Origin: Pseudomonas hormoni | GTDB taxonomy: Bacteria > Pseudomonadota > Gammaproteobacteria > Pseudomonadales > Pseudomonadaceae | Length of the DNA stretch: 64,000 nt | Direction: 5' to 3' | NCBI RefSeq assembly: GCF_018502625.1 | Contig: NZ_CP075566.1 | Location: forward strand, 2,113,001 to 2,177,000 | In this document: positions 35,914 to 44,131 of the stretch, in pieces | Layout: each line of letters opens with the position of its first letter | Position numbering within the stretch: position 1 is the first letter of the stretch | The notes under the pieces: model-generated | Databases searched by the model: none | Seen by the model: the letters and a program-made list of their open reading frames with translations, nothing else | What the model was told of the DNA's origin: nothing | Program-made: the position numbers and the translations under genes

Positions 35914-38475
35914 ATGAATTCCAATGTTGCCGCGTTGAACAAATTGCAAACGCTGATCGTGATTGGCAATGGCATGGTCGGCCATCATTGTGTCGAGCAG
36001 TTGATCGAGCGGGGCGCGCTTGAACAGTATCGATTGCACGTGTTCAGCGAAGAGCCGATGCGTGCCTACGACCGCGTGCATCTTTCCGAGTATTTCGCCG
36101 GCCGTGATGCTGAATCCCTGGCCCTCGGTGAAGCCTCGCTGTACCAGACGCCGGGCGTCACCCTGCATTTGGGCGTGCCGGTACTGGAAATCGACCGCGA
36201 CCGTCGTCAGGTGATCACCGCGCAAGGGTGCGTCCCTTACGACAAATTGGTCCTGGCCACCGGGTCTTATCCGTTTGTGCCGCCGATTGAAGGCGCAGAG
36301 GGCGATTCACGCCTGGTGTATCGAACCCTTGAAGACCTCGACGCCATCCGCGCCGCCGCTGCCAACGCTCGACGTGGCGTCGTGGTGGGCGGGGGGCTGT
36401 TGGGCCTTGAAGCCGCCAACGCGCTGAAAAGTCTGGGCCTGGAAGCGCATGTCGTTGAATTCGCTCCACGCCTGATGCCGGTACAGCTGGACGAGATGGG
36501 TGGCCTTGCGCTCAAGTCGCAGATCGAAAGGCTGGGCGTCGGTGTGCACCTGTCGCGCGCCACACAGTCGATCAGCGTGGGCGAGCAGTATCGCTACCGC
36601 ATGTACTTCGCCAACGACGAGTTTCTCGAAGCCGACCTGATCGTATTCTCGGCCGGCATCCGCGCACAAGATGCGCTGGCCCGGCAGTGCGCGCTGGAGA
36701 TCGGTCCGCGCGGCGGCGTCGTGATTGACGACGAATGCCTGAGCAGCGATCCGGACATCTACGCCATCGGCGAGTGCGCCTCGTGGAATGGCAATCTCTT
36801 CGGCCTGGTCGCGCCGGGCTACCAGATGGCGCGCAGCGTCGCGGCACGCTTGTGTAACGAGATCGCCGAGCCCTTCACGGGCGCCGACATGTCGACCAAG
36901 CTCAAGCTGCTGGGCGTCGATGTCGGCTCCATCGGCGACGCCCATGGCAGCACGCCGGGCGCGCGCAGTTATCAGTTCATCGACGAAACCACGGCCAGCT
37001 ATCGGCGGCTGGTGCTGGATGCCTCCGGCAAGCAGGTCATCGGCGCGGTGCTGGTCGGCGACAACAGCTATTACGACACGCTGCTGCAGTACATGCAGAA
37101 CGCCATAGCCTTGCCGTCGGAACCGGCCAGCCTGATTCTGCCGTCCTCCGAAGGCGCGCCGACCCTGGGCCCGGGCGCATTGCCCGAGTCGGCCACGGTC
37201 TGCTCGTGCCACAACGTCACCAAGGGTTCCATCTGCTCGGCCATCGACGGTGGCTGCACCGATCTCGGCCTGCTCAAGGCGCAGACCAAGGCCTGCACCG
37301 GCTGCGGGGGTTGCGCCGGATTGCTCAAGCAAGTCTTCGAACATGAACTGATTGCCCGTGGCGTTAGCGTCGACAAAAGCCTCTGCGAACACTTCGCCTA
37401 CACCCGTCAGGAGTTGTATGCGCTGGTGCGGGTAGAAGGGGTGATCACCTTCGAAGAACTGCTGGCCAAACATGGCCGTGGCCACACCGGTTGCGATGTC
37501 TGCAAGCCAGTGGTGGGCTCGATCCTCGCGTCGTGCTGGAACCAGCCGATCATGGACGCCTCGCTGGTGCCGTTGCAGGACACCAACGACACCTTCATGG
37601 CCAACATGCAGAAAAACGGCACCTATTCGGTGGTGCCGCGCATTCCAGGTGGCGAGATCACCGCCGACAAGCTGATCGCGATCGGTGTGGTGGCGAAGAA
37701 ATACGACCTCTACACCAAAATCACCGGCGGCCAGCGGATCGACCTGTTTGGCGCGCAGTTGCATGAATTGCCGGACATCTGGGCCGAGTTGATTGAAGCC
37801 GGTTTCGAAACCGGGCATGCCTACGGCAAATCGACCCGGACGGTGAAATCCTGCGTCGGCAGCACCTGGTGCCGTTACGGCGTGCAGGACAGCGTGCAAA
37901 TGGCCCTGACGATCGAGGATCGCTACAAGGGGTTGCGCTCGCCGCACAAGCTCAAGTTTGCGGTGTCCGGTTGCACTCGCGAATGCGCCGAGGCCCAGAG
38001 CAAAGACGTGGGCGTGATTGCCACCGAGAAAGGCTGGAACCTCTACATCGCCGGCAACGGCGGCATGCGTCCGCGCCACGCTGAACTGTTCGCCACCGAC
38101 CTCGACGACGAAACCCTGATCCGCTACATCGACCGCTTCCTGATGTTCTACATCCGCACCGCCGACAAACTGCAGCGCACCTCGGTGTGGCGAGAAAGCC
38201 TCGAAGGCGGCCTCGACTACCTCAAGGACGTCATCATCCGCGACAGCCTCGGGCTCGGTGCCGAACTCGAATCGCAGATGCAATTGGTGGTCGACCGCTA
38301 TGAATGCGAATGGGCCAATGCGCTCAAAGACCCGGAAAAACTCAAGCGCTTCCGCACCTTCGTCAACGATAAACGCCCGGACCCGGACATCCACTTTGTC
38401 CAGGAACGCGGTCAGCGGCGCCCGATCATGGCCGCCGAACTCAACCTTATCCCAGTCACCGAGGAGCTTGCCTGA
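35914..38475 (+). CDS. nirB: NAD(P)H nitrite reductase large subunit
   Basis: Cytoplasmic siroheme enzyme that reduces nitrite to ammonium; 853 residues from ATG 35914. Domains in order: FAD/NAD-binding (LIVIGNGMVGHHCVEQL at the start, GVVVGGGLLGLEAANAL near 160), a BFD-like [2Fe-2S] domain with TVCSCHNVTKG and ACTGCGGC near 430-470, and nitrite/sulfite reductase ferredoxin-like and siroheme domains with SCVGSTWCRYG and SGCTRECAEAQ, whose four cysteines hold the [4Fe-4S]-siroheme centre. It overlaps nirD by TGATG and is preceded by an ANTAR leader and RpoN promoter. Confidence 0.97.
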   Translation: MNSNVAALNKLQTLIVIGNGMVGHHCVEQLIERGALEQYRLHVFSEEPMRAYDRVHLSEYFAGRDAESLALGEASLYQTPGVTLHLGVPVLEIDRDRRQVITAQGCVPYDKLVLATGSYPFVPPIEGAEGDSRLVYRTLEDLDAIRAAAANARRGVVVGGGLLGLEAANALKSLGLEAHVVEFAPRLMPVQLDEMGGLALKSQIERLGVGVHLSRATQSISVGEQYRYRMYFANDEFLEADLIVFSAGIRAQDALARQCALEIGPRGGVVIDDECLSSDPDIYAIGECASWNGNLFGLVAPGYQMARSVAARLCNEIAEPFTGADMSTKLKLLGVDVGSIGDAHGSTPGARSYQFIDETTASYRRLVLDASGKQVIGAVLVGDNSYYDTLLQYMQNAIALPSEPASLILPSSEGAPTLGPGALPESATVCSCHNVTKGSICSAIDGGCTDLGLLKAQTKACTGCGGCAGLLKQVFEHELIARGVSVDKSLCEHFAYTRQELYALVRVEGVITFEELLAKHGRGHTGCDVCKPVVGSILASCWNQPIMDASLVPLQDTNDTFMANMQKNGTYSVVPRIPGGEITADKLIAIGVVAKKYDLYTKITGGQRIDLFGAQLHELPDIWAELIEAGFETGHAYGKSTRTVKSCVGSTWCRYGVQDSVQMALTIEDRYKGLRSPHKLKFAVSGCTRECAEAQSKDVGVIATEKGWNLYIAGNGGMRPRHAELFATDLDDETLIRYIDRFLMFYIRTADKLQRTSVWRESLEGGLDYLKDVIIRDSLGLGAELESQMQLVVDRYECEWANALKDPEKLKRFRTFVNDKRPDPDIHFVQERGQRRPIMAAELNLIPVTEELA

Positions 38476-38852
38476 TGAGCCAGTCCACTAACCGACGCAT
38501 CGATTCTCTGGTCAACACCGAAGTCTGGCAAAGCGTGTGCGCTCAGCAGGATCTGGTCAGCAACTCCGGCGTTGTCGTCTGGCTCGATGGCGCCCAAGTG
38601 GCGCTGTTCTACCTGCCGGGTGCCGAGGGTCGGAGCCTCTATGCCATCGACAACCATGATCCGCAATCCGGAGCGAACGTCATCGGTCGTGGATTGGTGG
38701 GCAGCATCAAGGGTGATCTCGTCGTCGCTTCGCCGATCTACAAACAGCATTTTCGGCTGGAGGACGGCAGCTGCCTGGAATATCCGCAACAGCGTCTGCG
38801 GGTCTGGCCGGTACGGCTGAACGGCGGCGTGGTGGAAGTCGGCGTGGCTTGA
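38475..38852 (+). CDS. nirD: nitrite reductase small subunit NirD
   Basis: 125 residues; partner of NirB. It has a Rieske-like fold (VWLDGAQVALFYLPG, YAIDNHDPQSGANVIGRGLVGS, VASPIYKQHFRLEDGSCLE) but the CxH and CxxH iron ligands are absent, as in E. coli NirD, so it is structural rather than redox-active. The start overlaps the nirB stop by one base, which implies coupled translation. Confidence 0.95.
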   Translation: MSQSTNRRIDSLVNTEVWQSVCAQQDLVSNSGVVVWLDGAQVALFYLPGAEGRSLYAIDNHDPQSGANVIGRGLVGSIKGDLVVASPIYKQHFRLEDGSCLEYPQQRLRVWPVRLNGGVVEVGVA

Positions 38853-38892
38853 GTTCAAGCATCGGCAATGAGCAACGATAGCGGAGGCAACC

Positions 38893-39333
38893 ATGAAAAC
38901 AGCCGCACAACTGCTGAAACTGAAAGTCGTGCAAAACCAGCACGTGCATAGCATCGCGCCGGACCAGATGGTGCTTGAAGCACTGAAAATGATGGCCGAG
39001 AAAAATGTAGGCGCGCTGCCGGTCATCGAAGCGGGGCAGGTGGTCGGCGTCATCAGCGAGCGCGACTATGCGCGCAAGGTCGTTCTGCAGGGACGCTCCT
39101 CGGTCGGCACACCCGTGCGCGACATCATGAGCGTGCCGGTGGTGACCGCCGACAGTCAGCAGAGCATCGAGCGTTGTATGGCGGTCATGACCGACAGCCA
39201 CCTGCGCCATCTGCCGGTAGTGGATAGCGGCGAGTTGATCGGTTTGTTGTCGATTGGCGACTTGGTCAAAGAGGCGATTGTCGAGCAGGCCGATTTGATT
39301 CGGCAGTTGGAGTACTACATTCGTGGGCACTGA
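38893..39333 (+). CDS. tandem CBS-domain protein
   Basis: 146 residues with two CBS motifs forming one Bateman module: residues 10-65 (VHSIAPDQMVLEALKMMAEKN) and 75-140 (MSVPVVTADSQQSIERCMAVM, HLRHLPVVDSGELIGLLSIGDL). There is no attached catalytic domain. CBS pairs bind adenosyl ligands such as AMP or ATP. GGAGG lies before the ATG. It is 40 bp after nirD and may be co-transcribed, but a functional link with nitrite reduction is not shown. Confidence 0.92.
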   Translation: MKTAAQLLKLKVVQNQHVHSIAPDQMVLEALKMMAEKNVGALPVIEAGQVVGVISERDYARKVVLQGRSSVGTPVRDIMSVPVVTADSQQSIERCMAVMTDSHLRHLPVVDSGELIGLLSIGDLVKEAIVEQADLIRQLEYYIRGH

Positions 39334-39444
39334 GCGGGTCGGCGGCACGAGGGTGGGGCTGGCTGGATTGGGGGACGTAGGCAAGTGTTGAGCCTGCGCC
39401 GAAACATGCAAAGCGCCCGACAAATTTTTTTTGAAATCAAGGGG

Positions 39445-39473
39445 TTGCCAGCCCTCGGAAATCAGTACATAAT
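39445..39473 (+). promoter_or_regulatory. sigma-70 promoter of tRNA-Cys
   Basis: TTGCCA, 17-bp spacer and CATAAT. The preceding bases (TTTGAAATCAAGGGG) resemble those before the tRNA-Gly promoter. The mature tRNA starts about 118 bp further on, an unusually long leader that contains an imperfect hairpin near 39522-39546. Confidence 0.65.
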
Positions 39474-39591
39474 TCACGCCATCGAAAGCACTGACCGCTG
39501 AAAAAGCTCAATGTTTTCAAGGAGTTAGATCTAGAATCTACTCCAAGACTGTACGCGTTTGATGTTGTGCTACATGACATCAGATGTTTGA

Positions 39592-39665
39592 GGCCGAGTA
39601 GCAAAATGGTTATGCAGTGGATTGCAAATCCACCTACGCCGGTTCGATTCCGACCTCGGCCTCCA
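39592..39665 (+). tRNA. tRNA-Cys (GCA)
   Basis: 74 bases with CCA encoded. Acceptor GGCCGAG pairs with CTCGGCC; the anticodon loop has TTGCAAA, anticodon GCA; the T arm has GGTTCGATTCC. Confidence 0.96.
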
Positions 39666-39673
39666 CTTTAAAC

Positions 39674-39710
39674 AAGCTCCGTAGATCGATGATTTACGGA
39701 GCTTTTTTAT
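39674..39710 (+). terminator. terminator of tRNA-Cys
   Basis: Stem AAGCTCCGTA (39674-39683) with TACGGAGCTT (39695-39704), 11-base loop, followed by TTTT. It separates tRNA-Cys from tRNA-Leu. Confidence 0.85.
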
Positions 39711-39859
39711 TTGCATCGCACGGCAAGATTTAGTCTTGAAATGGGCGTTTGCGAACTTGCTTCGCCGGGACGGGATGTATATATTTCGTCCTCTGTTGCA
39801 CAGGCGTCAGAACTGACAGATCCACATTTGTCAGCCTTCAGACGGCTTACCGCGCTACC

Positions 39860-39946
39860 GCCCGAATGGCGAAACTGGTAGACGCATGGGACTTAAAATC
39901 CCCCGCTCGTAAGGGCGTGCCGGTTCGATTCCGGCTTCGGGCACCA
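39860..39946 (+). tRNA. tRNA-Leu (TAA)
   Basis: 87 bases with a long variable arm and encoded CCA. Acceptor GCCCGAA pairs with TTCGGGC; the anticodon loop reads CTTAAAA, anticodon TAA. Confidence 0.96.
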
Positions 39947-39954
39947 TCTAAAAT

Positions 39955-39997
39955 CAAGGGTTTGCGGGCGAAAGCTGATGCAAACCCTTGTTTGTTT
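39955..39997 (+). terminator. terminator of tRNA-Leu
   Basis: An 11-bp stem CAAGGGTTTGC with GCAAACCCTTG around a loop containing GCGAAAGC, then TTTGTTT. A closely similar element recurs at 40642-40685. Confidence 0.85.
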
Positions 39998-40119
39998 CCG
40001 GGTCCTGATAATAGGGTTCTACAAAGTGACGGGACTTTGTTGCCCATACGATTCGGCTTTGTCCGTATCAGCTTTGGCACGCAGATCCTGCATTTGAACC
40101 CGGACTTCGAGACAGCTGA

Positions 40120-40542
40120 CGCCTCCATGATTCGATCAGTCAACACCGGATTCTGTTTGCTTCGCCGCTGTATCAAGCTTTTGCCGATGTTTGCAGTCCA
40201 AACAGTAACGGTGGTTTTTTTTGCCGTTACGATGATGGCACAACATCCACCAGCCGAAGAACACCGGCTGGGGCGTTGTTCACCGAATATAGCAATGGCC
40301 GCTCTTCCACGAGCATTGCGAATGGTTCGGGTGGGGAAGACACACGCTTCAGCGATGGAAGCAAGTCCAGCAGCCGAACGACCGTTACGGGAGCGACTTA
40401 CACCGATTATAGCGATGGCCGCACGTCCACCGGCATCGCAAACGGTTCGGGTGGGGAAGACACAAAATTCAGCGATGGCAGCAAGTCCAGCAGCCGAAAG
40501 ACCGTTACAGGCGCAGTGGATACGACTCACCAGAGCAACTAG
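40120..40542 (+). pseudogene. 40-residue-repeat protein without a credible start
   Basis: The frame is open from 40120 to a stop at 40540. Two 120-bp tandem units (40282-40401 and 40402-40521) encode about 40 residues each, with YSNGRSSTSIANGSGGEDT and YSDGRTSTGIANGSGGEDT followed by FSDGSKSSSR plus TTVTGA or KTVTGA. A third degenerate half unit, YDDGTTSTSRRTPAGA, precedes them. There is no ATG or GTG in this frame; only TTG 40276. A T8 run at 40215-40222 lies where a signal-like start in another frame could join by a one-base slip. Composition is Ser/Thr/Gly-rich, as in exported or surface proteins. I do not recognise a family. Confidence 0.5.
40282..40521 (+). repeat. two tandem 120-bp repeats
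   Basis: Units 40282-40401 and 40402-40521 align without gaps; long identical stretches include GGTTCGGGTGGGGAAGACAC. They keep the reading frame. Confidence 0.85.
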
Positions 40543-40641
40543 CAGGTGTGATTGATCGGCAGGACGCCGACCAAAAGGTACTGCAGTAATACACAACGCT
40601 AAGTTATTGATGGGATTACAGTGTTGATCGCCTTGTAAAAT

Positions 40642-40685
40642 TAAGGGCTTGCAAGCGAAAGCTTATGTAAGCCCTTATTATTTTC
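40642..40685 (+). terminator. terminator resembling that of tRNA-Leu
   Basis: An 11-bp stem (40642-40652 with 40667-40677) enclosing AAGC-GAAA-GCTT, then a T-rich run. Over about 45 bases it matches the tRNA-Leu terminator at most positions, so the tRNA 3' flank seems duplicated. Confidence 0.75.
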
Positions 40686-40692
40686 CGCTTCA

Positions 40693-40896
40693 TTATTTTT
40701 GACGATCGTATTCCCCAGTATTGCGCCGCTCGCTGCCGGTAGGGCTTCCGATGTCAACGAGTCTTCTCTCCATCAGAATATTCTGCAGTGCCTGGCGATC
40801 TGCCGGCGCAAGCTGATGCTCTCTCTCCTTAAGCTCCAGCAAGATCGGGCTGGAATAGGTGCGGTAGGTTTTCTCCGCCTTAAGAATCGGTGTCAT
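40693..40896 (-). CDS. small hypothetical protein
   Basis: 67 residues with a strong AAGGAGG site five bases before the ATG. The protein has a polar first half (YSSPILLELKEREHQLAPADRQALQNILMERR) predicted mostly helical and a basic, Gly/Ser-rich end. No motif, membrane segment or cysteine pair is seen. The ribosome site and codon use make it likely real; function unknown. Confidence 0.65.
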   Translation of the reverse strand: MTPILKAEKTYRTYSSPILLELKEREHQLAPADRQALQNILMERRLVDIGSPTGSERRNTGEYDRQK

Positions 40897-41099
40897 TCAT
40901 TCCTCCTTGATCAGTCTCCACACTAAGGTTGGCGCGTTTTCGATGCGTTAGAAATCCTAGTTGAGGAAACGGTTTATCGCCAAAAAGGGAGCGGTAACGA
41001 CGCTATTGAATTTATAGTCAATCAATATATTCATCGGTTTAGATCTATCTAATCTTAAGGTTCGATGTCCGCCTATAAAAAAATAGAAAAGGTGAAGTG

Positions 41100-41489
41100 A
41101 TGACCAAATTAATAACTGCCTTATCTGTATCGATATTTTTAGCGGGATGTTCTACAGGCCTTCCTAAGGATGCTCACTCTCCGGCGCCGCCCAATGCGAA
41201 GCAGCTTAGCGGCGAGGAGATACAGCAGGTTCTGGTCGGCCATGAGCTGCAGAGCCGCACCGAGAAGGGGGAAAGATTCTGGCAAACCTTGAGCCCTGGC
41301 GGAGCGGCGGTCATTAAGATCTCTAACTACTCGGAAGTAAAAGGGAATTGGACGGTGGCTGGAGACGTGATCTGCGTGACGTATAAAGAGTATGGGAAGG
41401 AGTGCAATACCGTGCGCAGCGACGGTGTTTCAGTTTGGTTGATCGATGAAAACAAAAAGACCACTAATAATGTATTCAGTGTGCATTAA
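41100..41489 (+). CDS. small lipoprotein
   Basis: 129 residues from ATG 41100; a GTG lies one codon earlier. The signal MTKLITALSVSIFLAGC ends in the lipobox LAGC, so it is lipidated at Cys17. The mature part is about 110 residues with a conserved-looking beta-rich end (WTVAGDVICVTYKEYGKEC) holding two cysteines. Upstream DNA (40900-41099) is AT-richer than its surroundings. Function unknown. Confidence 0.8.
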   Translation: MTKLITALSVSIFLAGCSTGLPKDAHSPAPPNAKQLSGEEIQQVLVGHELQSRTEKGERFWQTLSPGGAAVIKISNYSEVKGNWTVAGDVICVTYKEYGKECNTVRSDGVSVWLIDENKKTTNNVFSVH

Positions 41490-41535
41490 CCGATGCACAC
41501 TGAATCACTTAACGGTCGCGCGGTGCGCTTCAATT

Positions 41536-42372
41536 TCACTCTTCGCTTGCCCAGACACCCGTGGCGGCAGTGCGTCGAACATAGTCGCTGAAGTCCCGCG
41601 CCGGGCGACCCAGAGCACGCTGTACGCCATCGGCCACCGGTGTATTGCGGCCGTCGAGTACGGTAGTGAAGAGATAAAGCACCAGATCGATCAATTCGGC
41701 GGGTAGCTGTGCCTGTTCCAACGCCTGGCGATAGGCGTCCGGCGGTACTGCAACGAACGCAATATCCCGTTCCGTCTCACGGGCAATTTCAGCGACGGCC
41801 TCAGCGAAGGTCAATGCTCGCGGGCCCGTCAGTTCATACAGTTGGCCTGCGTGCCCCGGTTTGGTCAGCGCTTCGATCGCGATCTCGGCGATGTCTTCCA
41901 CGTCGACAAAGGGCTCGGCGACGTTGCCGACGGGGAGGACGAGTTCCCCTTGCAGAATCGGTTCTAGAAAGTGGGCTTCGCTGAAGTTCTGAAAAAACCA
42001 GCTGGCCCGCAGGATGGTCCAGTCGGCCCCGCTGTTCTGAACGACGCGTTCGGCGTGTTCCGCTTCAACTTCGCCGCGCCCCGACAGCAGCACCAGTTTG
42101 CGGACGCCACTCTTGACCGCCTGATAGGTGAATGCCTGCACGGTCTCAACGGCGCCGGGGACCGCCAGGTCTGGTTGAAAGGAGATGTAGGCGGCGCGAA
42201 CGCCATCGAGCACGGCGGCCCACGTGCTTCGATCCTCCCAGTCGAATGCTGGATTTGCCCCTCGAGAGCCCAAACGCACAGGCACTCCGTCCGCTTGCAG
42301 TCGCTGAGCAATTCGCCGCCCGGTTTTGCCCGTTGCACCGAGAATCAGAATGGTTTCCTGGGTGGTTTTCAT
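41536..42372 (-). CDS. NmrA-like NAD(P)-binding protein
   Basis: 278 residues from ATG 42372, preceded by GGAG; the frame is open 21 codons further upstream. A Rossmann start ILILGATGKTGRRIAQRL with G-x-x-G-x-x-G, then RLGSRG and the NmrA-type core (WFFQNFSEAHFLEPI). These proteins are quinone reductases or redox-sensing regulators; the catalytic YxxxK of classical SDRs is absent. It is divergent from a TetR gene that probably represses it. Confidence 0.88.
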   Translation of the reverse strand: MKTTQETILILGATGKTGRRIAQRLQADGVPVRLGSRGANPAFDWEDRSTWAAVLDGVRAAYISFQPDLAVPGAVETVQAFTYQAVKSGVRKLVLLSGRGEVEAEHAERVVQNSGADWTILRASWFFQNFSEAHFLEPILQGELVLPVGNVAEPFVDVEDIAEIAIEALTKPGHAGQLYELTGPRALTFAEAVAEIARETERDIAFVAVPPDAYRQALEQAQLPAELIDLVLYLFTTVLDGRNTPVADGVQRALGRPARDFSDYVRRTAATGVWASEE

Positions 42373-42526
42373 CGCGTTCATCTCCATCGGGTTAATGTGA
42401 GTGATGCTCATATTTAAAAGATGATAAACCCTCATGTTTTAACGTCAACCGGCAGAATCGCTGAAACCGACGTACGGGCAGTGCTAAGGTGAGCCTAAGT
42501 CATGTTATTGATCGGGGAGCGCGGCA

Positions 42527-43210
42527 GTGCCGAAGAAAACCACCGAAGTAGTCGAATCGCCTGTCTCCGAGTCGGCCCGGCGTAATCCAACTCAACAACG
42601 GAGTCGTGAGCGTCAGGAGCGAATCCTGGCGGCGGCGACGCAATTGACTGCGAGCAAGGGCAGCGATCAACTCAAAATGAGTGAAATCGCCGAATGCTGC
42701 GGGATTTCGATCGGCTCGCTTTATCAGTATTTTCCTGACAAAAGTTCGGTCATACAGACCCTGGCAGAGCGCTACAACGCCGAAAGCCGTCGCTGTATCG
42801 AAGCGGCGCTGGCAGCGGTTGAAGACGCGCAAGGGCTGCAAGCAGCCTTTTCAGCGTTGCTCGACGAGTATTACGAAATCGTGCTGGCGACACCGGCGAT
42901 GCGCGACATCTGGTCGGGCATGCAGGCAGACAAACAACTCATGGCGCTGGAGCTGCAGGAAAGCCGGATTGCCGGCAAGCTGTTGGCTGACGTGATACTG
43001 CGGGTGTATCCAGGCAGTGACGCGGGGCAAGTTCAGGCGTCGGCCTTTTTGATCTGGCACCTGGGCGAAGCGACCATGCGCCTGGCCATCTCTTGTGCAC
43101 CCGAAGAAGGGCGCGGAGTGGTCGAGGCGTTCAAGCGAATGTCCTTGCGTGAAATAGCGGGGGTGGCGGCTGGGACGAAGGGCGTCGCAACCGCCAAGCC
43201 TGTGAGTTAA
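42527..43210 (+). CDS. TetR-family transcriptional regulator
   Basis: 227 residues from a GTG with GGGGAG before it. The HTH lies in residues 25-75 (RERILAAATQLTASKG-like start, then MSEIAECCGISIGSLYQYFPDKSSVI). The C-terminal ligand domain is typical in length. The divergent NmrA-like gene is 154 bp away and is the obvious target. Its stop shares TTAA with the stop of the convergent next gene. Confidence 0.92.
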   Translation: MPKKTTEVVESPVSESARRNPTQQRSRERQERILAAATQLTASKGSDQLKMSEIAECCGISIGSLYQYFPDKSSVIQTLAERYNAESRRCIEAALAAVEDAQGLQAAFSALLDEYYEIVLATPAMRDIWSGMQADKQLMALELQESRIAGKLLADVILRVYPGSDAGQVQASAFLIWHLGEATMRLAISCAPEEGRGVVEAFKRMSLREIAGVAAGTKGVATAKPVS

Positions 43211-43491
43211 ACAAATGGTTGACCGGTAAAGCCACGCGGCAATCGTTGCAGCCCGTCCATCGCGGTCAGCCGCTCGACCCACGCTGCGCGCCAGTCATTG
43301 GCGGTGTGAGTGACTTTGGCTTTGCGTGCGGCGCGGCGTGCAGCGTTACGCTGGTCTTTGCGCGCATCCTTGAACGCATCGGTGTTTCGGCAGCTTCTGC
43401 ATTTCACCCGGGTCAGTTCAGTCGTTGAGGTGAGTTTGCTTCCTTTGTGACCGCAGGCCAGATGCCCGCCAACTTTGAAGTGAGTAACCAT
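43207..43491 (-). CDS. small Cys/Arg-rich protein, zinc-ribbon-like
   Basis: 94 residues from ATG 43491 with a strong AAGGAGG site. A treble- or ribbon-like pattern C-G-H near residue 12 (LACGHKGS) and C-x-x-C (VKCRSC) near 31-34 could bind zinc; it is followed by a very basic helix (DARKDQRNAARRAARKAK). The tail has NDWRAAWVERLTAMDGLQRLPRGF. It looks nucleic-acid binding. Its stop overlaps that of the convergent TetR gene by four bases. I do not know the family name. Confidence 0.7.
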   Translation of the reverse strand: MVTHFKVGGHLACGHKGSKLTSTTELTRVKCRSCRNTDAFKDARKDQRNAARRAARKAKVTHTANDWRAAWVERLTAMDGLQRLPRGFTGQPFV

Positions 43492-43553
43492 CAGACGCCT
43501 CCTTGGTGACGTGTAAGCGTTGGACCTCTCGCAAGTACTGACGTTCGACGGGC

Positions 43554-43576
43554 AAAAAAATGGCCCGCATGCGGGC
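43554..43576 (-). terminator. hairpin with T tract, minus strand
   Basis: Stem GCCCGC with GCGGGC followed by CATTTTTTT on the minus strand. No minus-strand gene ends just before it, apart from the short gene ending at 43786 that has its own terminator, so it may be a back-up terminator. Confidence 0.6.
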
Positions 43577-43651
43577 GGACCAAGGGGTTCATTAAAAGGA
43601 GTGGGTTCACTGTAAGGCGTGAGTTGTGAACGCTGTGTGAAATGGCCGGGC

Positions 43652-43676
43652 AAAAAAATCCCGACGCCAGGCCGGG
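43652..43676 (-). terminator. hairpin with T tract after the 76-residue gene
   Basis: A 6-bp GC-rich stem (43660-43665 with 43671-43676; one G-U on the minus strand) followed by ATTTTTTTG on the minus strand. Confidence 0.6.
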
Positions 43677-43785
43677 TGGGGGGGCAGCAGTAGATGATCA
43701 GGCAAGTACGCGCACGGTGACGAAAACGTCGCCGTTCATGGGCCCTGAAACAGACCGTGCTCGCGTATCCGGTGTCCGGATCGAA

Positions 43786-44016
43786 TCATCTGAACCTTGG
43801 CAGCGGCCGGTCGACAGGCTTGAGCGAGGACAAGGTGCTGCGGATCAGTGGCGCATCCTTCTCGATGTCGTTCAGGCGATCACGGATTCTGAGGGCGGTG
43901 GGGTGTCCGCCTTGATGATCGACCCAGTCGGCGATTTCCTTGCACGCCGCGGCCAAGCGAGCCTGGCGGGAATCAAGCAGGGTGAGCAGGGTGGTGATGG
44001 ACTCTTTTTCGGACAT
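43786..44016 (-). CDS. small hypothetical helical protein
   Basis: 76 residues from ATG 44016, with CGGAGG 8 bases before. Sequence MSEKESITTLLTLLDSRQAR then ACKEIADWVDHQGGHPTALR suggests two or three helices. No cysteine cluster or membrane segment. Terminators on both sides suggest a single-gene unit. Function unknown. Confidence 0.7.
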   Translation of the reverse strand: MSEKESITTLLTLLDSRQARLAAACKEIADWVDHQGGHPTALRIRDRLNDIEKDAPLIRSTLSSLKPVDRPLPRFR

Positions 44017-44055
44017 GGCAAACACCTCCGTTCAAGAAACCTGGCAATTGGCAAC

Positions 44056-44080
44056 AAAAAGCCCGCTTGGAGCGAGCTTT
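44056..44080 (-). terminator. terminator after the 73-residue gene
   Basis: A 10-bp stem (44058-44067 with 44071-44080, G-U on the minus strand) followed by TTTTTG on that strand, just after the stop at 44132. Confidence 0.75.
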
Positions 44081-44131
44081 CTGCCGATGGGGTCGCTGTT
44101 CCCTCAGCCATTTTCAGTATAGACCCGGACT

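Noticed and set aside
36307..38394. 695-codon minus-strand ORF opposite nirB
   Set aside because: Antisense shadow of nirB; composition is typical of a complementary frame of GC-rich DNA and no domain is visible.
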